Shown here: piece by piece, positions 56,268 through 64,000 of the stretch
Layout of the letters: every line of letters starts with the position of its first letter
Position numbering within the stretch: the first letter of the stretch is position 1
Origin: Roseateles noduli
GTDB taxonomy: Bacteria; Pseudomonadota; Gammaproteobacteria; Burkholderiales; Burkholderiaceae_C
Direction of reading: 5' to 3'
DNA: 64,000 nucleotides
Assembly: GCA_002205125.1 (NCBI GenBank)
Contig: NIOE01000008.1
Coordinates: 390,304-454,303 of the forward strand
Made by a program: the position numbers and the translations under genes
Notes under the pieces: generated by a model
Told to the model about the DNA's origin: nothing
Databases searched by the model: none
The model's input: the letters and a program-made list of their open reading frames with translations, nothing else

Positions 56268-57887
56268 ATGAATCTCGCGACCCGCTGCACGACCTGCGGC
56301 ACCATCTTCCGGGTGGTGCAGGACCAGCTGCGCGTCTCCGAGGGCTGGGTCCGCTGCGGCCGCTGCGCCGAGGTCTTCGATGCGCGCGAGCAGCTGTTCG
56401 ACCTGGAGCGCGACAGCCCGCCGCCCTGGCCGCCGTTGAGCGCGCCCACCGAGCCCGCACCGGTCGAGCGCCGACCGCCTCCGCCCGAGCCGACGCCGCC
56501 CGCGCCCGCTTACGCCCCTCACCCCAGCGACTTCGCGCCCAGCCGGCCCGCGCCCCTGCCGCCGGCACCGGCGCCGGCACGGGCGCCGGTGTTTGCACCG
56601 CCGCCCATCTTCGCGCCGGAGCCGCCGCCCCATCACCATCAGCCGCCGCGCGATAGCGGTTGGATGACGGCCGACGACGAGTCGTTGAACCCCTTCGCGC
56701 CGCCGCGTCGCGTGCCGGACCGCGCACTGGATCGCCCGCCCGAACGCCAGGCCGATCGACCCTCCGACCGCGCTGCGGATCGCGAGCCGACGGACGACGT
56801 CGTCGACGCGCGCTTCTCCGCGTCGGCCTCACGCTTCGACGAGTCGTCGTTCGAAGCGCGCCGCGAGCCTTTCCTCGACGCACCCGCACCGGCCGCGCCC
56901 GATCCTCGCGAGCATCTGCCCGAGCCTCGCGGCATGCGCTTTGAGGAAGACGAGCTGCCGCCGCCGATGATCGAGGACGACGAGCGCCCGGACGTGACGC
57001 TCGCGCTGAGTCCCGCGACGGCTGCTCAGTTGCGCGCGAACGAACTGACGCCGGACCGCGAGCCCGCGCCCGAGCCGACCTCCTCGCTGATGGTGGCGGA
57101 CGAGGACACGATCGCGGACGCCAAGCGCAACGCCAAGGCGGCGAAGTCGGCCAGGAAGGCCGCGAAGCAGGAAGCCAGGAAAGAGGCGAAGGCCGCCAAG
57201 CCGCCGCGCCGCTCGTGGAATCCGTTCAGACGCAAGACGAGTGAACGGGCGTCGGGCGAAAGCCCCGAGACGACGATGACGGTGCTCGCCGCCGAATCCG
57301 AGTTGATGGCCGCTCGCGCGGCGATGGCCGATGCCGCCTCCGCGCAGGGCTCGCCCAGCGTGATGCCGGACCAGTTGCCGAGCTTCATGCGCCAGGCCGA
57401 AGAGGCGCGCCGCTGGAATCGCCCGGGCGTACGCCTCGCCCTCGGCAGCTTGACGACGGTGCTGGCACTCGGCCTCATGGCCCAACTGCTCTGGCATGCG
57501 CGCGAAGCGATCGCCGCGCAGTACCCGCAGGCGAAGCCGATGCTCGTCTCCGTCGCACAGGCGCTGGGCCAGGAGATCAAGCCCTGGCAGCACATCGAGG
57601 CGCTCAGCGTCGAGAGCAGCAGCCTCAATCCGGCCGGCGCGGGCAACCACTACCGCTTCAGCATCAGCCTGCGCAATCGCAGCAGCTGGGAAGTCGCGCA
57701 GCCGTGGGTGGACCTGAGCCTGACCGACGCCAGCGGCGTGCTCGTCGTGCGCCGCATGCTGTCGCCGACGGAGATGCAGGCGGGCCGCGCGGCGCTGCCG
57801 GCGGGGAACGATCAGCAACTGCAGGTCGTCTTCGACAGCGGCGCGCAGAAGATCAGCGGCTACTCGGTCGAGCTCTTCTATCCCTGA
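56268..57887 (+). CDS. zinc-ribbon and DUF3426 domain membrane protein
   Basis: A 539-residue protein from ATG 56268. The N-terminal MJ0042-type zinc ribbon has Cys pairs at C7/C10 and C30/C33 (RCTTC, RCGRC). A long disordered Pro/Arg/Asp-rich and then Lys/Ala-rich middle covers about 50-385. One TM lies near 390-412 (TVLALGLMAQLLWHA), and the C-terminal DUF3426 domain spans about 420-539. Function unknown; the gene is commonly next to prmA in betaproteobacteria. Start chosen at the zinc ribbon; the upstream frame is not protein-like. Confidence 0.88.
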   Translation: MNLATRCTTCGTIFRVVQDQLRVSEGWVRCGRCAEVFDAREQLFDLERDSPPPWPPLSAPTEPAPVERRPPPPEPTPPAPAYAPHPSDFAPSRPAPLPPAPAPARAPVFAPPPIFAPEPPPHHHQPPRDSGWMTADDESLNPFAPPRRVPDRALDRPPERQADRPSDRAADREPTDDVVDARFSASASRFDESSFEARREPFLDAPAPAAPDPREHLPEPRGMRFEEDELPPPMIEDDERPDVTLALSPATAAQLRANELTPDREPAPEPTSSLMVADEDTIADAKRNAKAAKSARKAAKQEARKEAKAAKPPRRSWNPFRRKTSERASGESPETTMTVLAAESELMAARAAMADAASAQGSPSVMPDQLPSFMRQAEEARRWNRPGVRLALGSLTTVLALGLMAQLLWHAREAIAAQYPQAKPMLVSVAQALGQEIKPWQHIEALSVESSSLNPAGAGNHYRFSISLRNRSSWEVAQPWVDLSLTDASGVLVVRRMLSPTEMQAGRAALPAGNDQQLQVVFDSGAQKISGYSVELFYP

Positions 57888-57916
57888 CGCAGACGCAACG
57901 GACCTCGCACGTGAAG

Positions 57917-57945
57917 AAGGGCGCCCTCGGCGCCCTTTGCTTTTG
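57917..57945 (+). terminator. intrinsic terminator of the DUF3426 gene
   Basis: AAGGGCGCC-CTC-GGCGCCCTT, a perfect 9-bp stem with a 3-nt loop, then TGCTTTTGC. It lies about 30 bp after the DUF3426 stop. Confidence 0.85.
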
Positions 57946-57966
57946 CTGCGCGCAGATCGGCGCCCA

Positions 57967-57995
57967 AAAGAAAAAACCCGGCCTTGGCCGGGTTT
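57967..57995 (-). terminator. intrinsic terminator of the histone H1-like gene
   Basis: On the minus strand AAACCCGGCC-AA-GGCCGGGTTT (10-bp stem) is followed by TTTCTTTT. It lies about 40 bp after the histone-like gene's stop. A strong Rho-independent terminator, and it could also work toward the plus strand. Confidence 0.9.
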
Positions 57996-58034
57996 GGAGA
58001 GGACCGGACCCGAAGGCCCGGTCATCGCTCAAGC

Positions 58035-58679
58035 TCAGGGCTTGTTGCCGGTCGGGAAGGGCCACGCGGCTTGCGGGCTCAGCGCGGTCTTCGCGGCAGG
58101 AGCCGGCGCAGCGGCAGGCTTCGCAGCGGGAGCAGCGGCAGGCTTGGCGGCAGCCTTCTTCGGAGCAGCAGCCTTCTTGGCAGCCGGCTTCGCAGCAGGC
58201 TTGGCAGCGGCAGCAGCCTTGGGGGCAGCCTTGGCAGCAGCCTTCTTCGGAGCAGCGGCCTTCTTGGGCGCAGCAGCCTTCTTGGCAGCCGGCTTGGCGG
58301 CGGGCTTCGCAGCCTTGGCAGCGGTCGCCTTGACGGGCGGCTTCTTGGCGGCGGCGACCTTCTTGGCCGGTGCAGCCTTCTTGGCGGCAGCGACCTTCTT
58401 CGCCGGTGCAGCCTTCTTCACTGCAACCTTCTTCGCCGGAGCGGCCTTCTTCGCAGCAGCTGCCTTCTTCGGAGCCGCGGCCTTCTTCGCCGGAGCTGCC
58501 TTCTTCGCAGCGACCTTCTTCGCCGGCGCAGCAGCCTTCTTGGCCGGAGCGGCCTTCTTGGCGGCCGGAGCCTTCTTCGCCGGGGCTGCCTTCTTCGCGG
58601 CCGGAGCCTTCTTCGCAGCAGCCTTCTTCGCGGCCGGAGCCGCCTTCTTGGCCGGAGCGGCCTTCTTCGCAGTTGCCAT
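58035..58679 (-). CDS. histone H1-like Lys/Ala/Pro-repeat protein
   Basis: A 214-residue protein made almost entirely of Lys, Ala and Pro in repeated KKAAPAKK/AAAKK units, with a less repetitive C-terminus (SPQAAWPFPTGNKP). Such eukaryotic-H1-like proteins (for example AlgP/BpH1 type) bind DNA and condense the nucleoid. The repeat-rich DNA (58100-58670) is prone to length change by recombination. The gene is upstream of nothing in the operon: nrdB starts separately and the terminator is at 57967-57995. Confidence 0.92.
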   Translation of the reverse strand: MATAKKAAPAKKAAPAAKKAAAKKAPAAKKAAPAKKAPAAKKAAPAKKAAAPAKKVAAKKAAPAKKAAAPKKAAAAKKAAPAKKVAVKKAAPAKKVAAAKKAAPAKKVAAAKKPPVKATAAKAAKPAAKPAAKKAAAPKKAAAPKKAAAKAAPKAAAAAKPAAKPAAKKAAAPKKAAAKPAAAPAAKPAAAPAPAAKTALSPQAAWPFPTGNKP

Positions 58680-58900
58680 TTCAGTTCTCCTTGATCAAGT
58701 GGAAATAGCCCTGCCCGTCATCAACCGGTTGATGCCGGTGCAGGTATTCACCGCCCACGACGCGCGGGAGTTGCGCTCCGCGGTGCGGTGAATCGGGGTG
58801 CGATGCGTCCGAGCCGCTTCTGCGTCGGTCTCAGGGGGCATCGCCAATCTTGATCTCTTCTTCAACAAACAATGCTCGAGGGTCGCTCCGCACCGGGACG

Positions 58901-60073
58901 TCAGTCCCAGGACAGGGCGCCGCCCGATTGGTATTCGATCACTCTCGTCTCGAAGAAGTTGCGTTCCTTCTTCAGGTCGATCATTTCGCTCATCCACGGG
59001 AACGGGTTCTCTTCGTTCGGGAAGAGCGGTTCCAGGCCGATCTGCGTCGCACGGCGGTTGGCGATGTAGCGCAGGTAGCCCTTGAACATGGCCGCGTTCA
59101 GACCCAGCACGCCGCGCGGCATGGTGTCCTCGGCGTAGCGGTACTCGAGCTCCACGGCCTTCTGGAACAGCGCCTTGATCTCCGCGCGGAATTCAGGCGT
59201 CCACAGGTGCGGGTTCTCCAGCTTGATCTGGTTGATCAGGTCGATGCCGAAGTTGCAGTGCATCGACTCGTCGCGCAGGATGTACTGGTACTGCTCGGCC
59301 GCGCCGGTCATCTTGTTCTGGCGACCCAGCGCCAGGATCTGCGTGAAGCCGACGTAGAAGAACAGGCCTTCCATCAGGCAGGCGAAGACGATCAACGACT
59401 TCAGCAGCGTCTGGTCGTTCTCGGGCGTGCCGGTGACGAAGTTCGGATCCATGATCGCGTCGATGAACGGGATCAGGAATTCGTCCTTGTCGCGGATCGA
59501 CTTCACCTCGTGATAGGCGTTGAAGATCTCGCTCTCGTCCAGGCCCAGCGACTCGACGATGTACTGGTACGCGTGCGTGTGGATCGCTTCCTCGAAGGCC
59601 TGGCGCAGCAGGAACTGGCGGGCTTCGGGCGCCGTGATGTGGCGGTAGGTGCCCAGCACGATGTTGTTGGCGGCCAGCGAATCGGCGGTGACGAAGAAGC
59701 CGAGGTTGCGCTTGATCAGGCGGCGCTCGTCGTCGGTCAGACCATTCGGGTCCTTCCACAACGCGATGTCGCGCGACATGTTCACTTCCTGCGGCATCCA
59801 GTGGTTCGCGCAGGTGGCGAGGTACTTCTCCCACGCCCACTTGTACTTGAACGGCACCAGCTGGTTGACGTCGGTCTGGCCGTTGATGATGCGCTTGTCG
59901 GCGACGTTCACGCGACGCTCGCTGGCATCAGCGGTCGACGCTGCAGAAGAGGACACCGAGCCAGCCGCGACGGTGGCGGCATCACGCGCGACGGCGTGCG
60001 TCGCTGCGTTGATCGATGCGCCCGACTGCGGCGCGTTGCTCGAGGGTTTACGGTCTTCTTCCCAAACCAGCAT
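58901..60073 (-). CDS. nrdB: class Ia ribonucleotide reductase beta subunit
   Basis: Radical-generating small subunit, 390 residues from ATG 60073. Iron ligands and radical Tyr follow the class Ia pattern: Asp in TADSLAANN, then [13 protein letters not shown] (Glu, His and the radical-forming Tyr), and [11 protein letters not shown] (Glu, His). A Ser/Ala-rich N-terminal segment (residues 10-50) is unusual but typical of some betaproteobacterial NrdB. A longer frame upstream exists, but it lacks recognisable domain content. It lies 282 bp after the nrdA stop. Confidence 0.95.
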   Translation of the reverse strand: MLVWEEDRKPSSNAPQSGASINAATHAVARDAATVAAGSVSSSAASTADASERRVNVADKRIINGQTDVNQLVPFKYKWAWEKYLATCANHWMPQEVNMSRDIALWKDPNGLTDDERRLIKRNLGFFVTADSLAANNIVLGTYRHITAPEARQFLLRQAFEEAIHTHAYQYIVESLGLDESEIFNAYHEVKSIRDKDEFLIPFIDAIMDPNFVTGTPENDQTLLKSLIVFACLMEGLFFYVGFTQILALGRQNKMTGAAEQYQYILRDESMHCNFGIDLINQIKLENPHLWTPEFRAEIKALFQKAVELEYRYAEDTMPRGVLGLNAAMFKGYLRYIANRRATQIGLEPLFPNEENPFPWMSEMIDLKKERNFFETRVIEYQSGGALSWD

Positions 60074-60315
60074 GGTGGTCTTCCTATGGTCGCGGATTAT
60101 CGGAGTGTTGTGTTCAAACACAAAGGACTTCTTGACTTTGACGCCGCTTCGCTGTTGCTGGTCCGCATCGCATTCGCTGCGTGGGACCGTGTGCGGCGCG
60201 CTTCTTGATGAGCGCGGCGGGGCGTCGTTTCAAGCGTTCATCGATCGCTTGCGGGCGTCGCGGAGAAAACCGCCGATCGCCGCAAACATCGATGAACACT
60301 CGCATCGCGAGCGTC

Positions 60316-60346
60316 GGAGGTGTCGGCGTTGAACGTCGACACCTCC
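60316..60346. terminator. 10-bp stem-loop just after nrdA
   Basis: GGAGGTGTCG and CGACACCTCC form a perfect 10-bp stem with an 11-nt loop, 10 bp past the nrdA stop (minus strand). No U-tract follows. It may slow Rho-dependent termination, mark mRNA processing or tune the nrdA to nrdB ratio. Confidence 0.6.
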
Positions 60347-60355
60347 TGTTTCGAT

Positions 60356-63292
<2,937 letters not shown>

Positions 63293-63320
63293 GGGTTCCT
63301 CGTTCTGGTCTGAAAACAAA

Positions 63321-63345
63321 AAAAGCTGCGCCCGGCCCGGCTTTT
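63321..63345. promoter_or_regulatory. A/T-flanked dyad in the nrdA leader
   Basis: AAAAGC and GCTTTT flank a GC-rich centre next to a run of seven A (T on the minus strand), about 30 bp before the nrdA start. This resembles an intrinsic terminator in the leader and could act as an attenuator. The stem is short, so this is tentative. Confidence 0.25.
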
Positions 63346-63507
63346 CCGAAGGGCCAAACATCAGGGGGTCAGGTGGTGCTCGCGATGCTGAAGATGCGCC
63401 TTGGCTTGGTGATTCCGCTCCTCCGGCTGAGGGGCCGGCACTGCGGACAAGACTTCTGATGGAGCATTCATCGCCGTGTTTGCGAAGTCAGCAGGATAGC
63501 ATGCAAA

Positions 63508-63523
63508 ACACTATATCTAGTGG
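63508..63523. promoter_or_regulatory. candidate NrdR box upstream of nrdA
   Basis: ACACTATATCTAGTGG matches the NrdR box pattern (ACAC-W-ATATWT-AGTGT-like) with a CACTA...TAGTG dyad. It lies about 215 bp upstream of the nrdA start, overlapping a TATAGT-like -10 on the minus strand. NrdR represses ribonucleotide reductase genes at such sites, usually in pairs; I could not see a clear second box. Confidence 0.75.
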
Positions 63524-63927
63524 TCCCCCGACCTTCAAGGAACTAGCGGTAGTGCCCGCCCCGCTTGACGCGACCTGCCCGCTGGGCTAGCGGGAAGACC
63601 TGACCCCGCAGGACCTCGATGGATTCGCACATCGTCCGCGGATCGCAAGGATCCACGCGGTCTGGCGGCCCGAATGCGCCGCGAACGCCCATGGTTGCTG
63701 CGCTTGCGAGGACGACAATCCGATGACGACTTCGCAGGGTGTCCCCAGGGGGTAGGACAAGTCCGGATGAGGACCTTCCCCTAGCCGCCACCAGCGGTGG
63801 GGTCATGGTCGCAATGCGCGCATTTCACGGTCGGAGGGCGCACGCCTCAGACGCCCGACTGCGGGGGATGGGTGAAAGCGCTGTGCCCCTCTTGCTCCCT
63901 CTCCCGCACCGCGGGAGAGCAACCGTG
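63524..63927. other. region between nrdA promoter and IS110 transposase end
   Basis: About 400 bp with no convincing gene. It contains a short dyad CCACC-AGC-GGTGG (near 63788-63800) and a 9-bp hairpin CTCTCCCGC-ACC-GCGGGAGAG (63899-63919) lying 8 bp past the transposase stop on the minus strand. It may include the end of an IS110-type element and its non-coding RNA region. The boundary cannot be placed from one side. Confidence 0.4.
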
Positions 63928-63999
63928 TCAAGCGACGGTGGGATTTCTCCAAGGCTCACCGGACTTGAGGATGGCGTTGAGGATGATCAGTAGCTTGCG
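63928..63999 (-). CDS. IS110-family transposase, C-terminal fragment (runs off window)
   Basis: On the minus strand the last 72 bases read RKLLIILNAILKSGEPWRNP, then TVA and a TGA stop at 63928. The motif RKLLxILNAxLKxG is the C-terminal end of IS110/IS1111-family transposases. The gene continues beyond the right edge, so whether the element is intact cannot be told. The stop is followed by a strong hairpin. Confidence 0.75.
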   Translation of the reverse strand, partial: RKLLIILNAILKSGEPWRNPTVA

Positions 64000-64000
64000 C

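Noticed and set aside
58100..58670. Possible CRISPR-like or satellite array in the histone H1-like gene
   Set aside because: The repeats are codon-based Ala/Lys/Pro units of uneven length without conserved spacers; they encode a known protein type.
63543..63806. Minus-strand 87-codon frame near the nrdA promoter
   Set aside because: No motif, no ribosome site, and it includes GC-rich dyads; not protein-like.

Overview
The window is GC-rich, almost fully coding bacterial chromosome. Its gene content and order (yqgE-ruvX-pyrR-pyrB-pyrC', the Chp/Pil chemosensory block beside rubredoxin, thiD and hemL, and aroQ-accB-accC-prmA) fit a betaproteobacterium of the order Burkholderiales, probably near Rubrivivax, Leptothrix or Roseateles. 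That placement is inferred from gene order and protein families; no rRNA is present. I saw no tRNA, rRNA or CRISPR array.

Layout. 1-4300 (minus): yqgE, ruvX, pyrR, pyrB, a non-catalytic dihydroorotase-like pyrC' and the start of a plsC-type acyltransferase, with phrB divergent at 4336-5802. 5806-13324 (minus): a sensor kinase, a NarL-type regulator, a receiver plus degenerate-GGDEF protein, then a Csu-type chaperone-usher pilus operon (subunit, chaperone, usher, tip-like subunit). 13653-15762 (minus): an alpha/beta-hydrolase lipoprotein and a diguanylate cyclase. 15825-26460 (minus): the type IV pilus chemosensory system pilG, pilH, pilI, pilJ and a 2272-residue ChpA/PilL kinase, followed by rubredoxin. 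26912-32009 (plus): thiD, hemL, mpl and an AI-2E family transporter.

32106-46553 is the more accessory part: a Fic AMPylase-type protein with a self-inhibition motif, a large zinc metalloprotease lipoprotein, a YqiA-like esterase, a CorA-like channel, a phosphatidylserine decarboxylase divergent from a membrane-anchored class III aminotransferase, a Panacea-domain/two-TM protein pair that looks like a toxin-antitoxin module, a lipoprotein hydrolase, a His-rich membrane protein divergent from a GT4 glycosyltransferase, a 37-bp inverted repeat, and an LplT-like transporter. 46677-57887 (plus) is housekeeping: RNase II/R family, TonB-like protein, aroE, mtgA, an unknown protein, a TlpA-like thioredoxin, aroQ, accB, accC, prmA and a DUF3426 zinc-ribbon protein. 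58035-63292 (minus): a lysine/alanine-repeat histone H1-like protein, nrdB and nrdA, with a clear NrdR-box candidate upstream. The last 73 bases hold the C-terminal end of an IS110-family transposase.

Functionally, two surface-attachment systems (Csu-type pili and Chp-controlled type IV pili) lie next to each other with c-di-GMP-type signalling genes, suggesting a surface-sensing neighbourhood. The strongest candidate for a poorly described system is the Panacea/TM pair at 41245-42116, whose 3' end overlaps the neighbouring convergent hydrolase gene.
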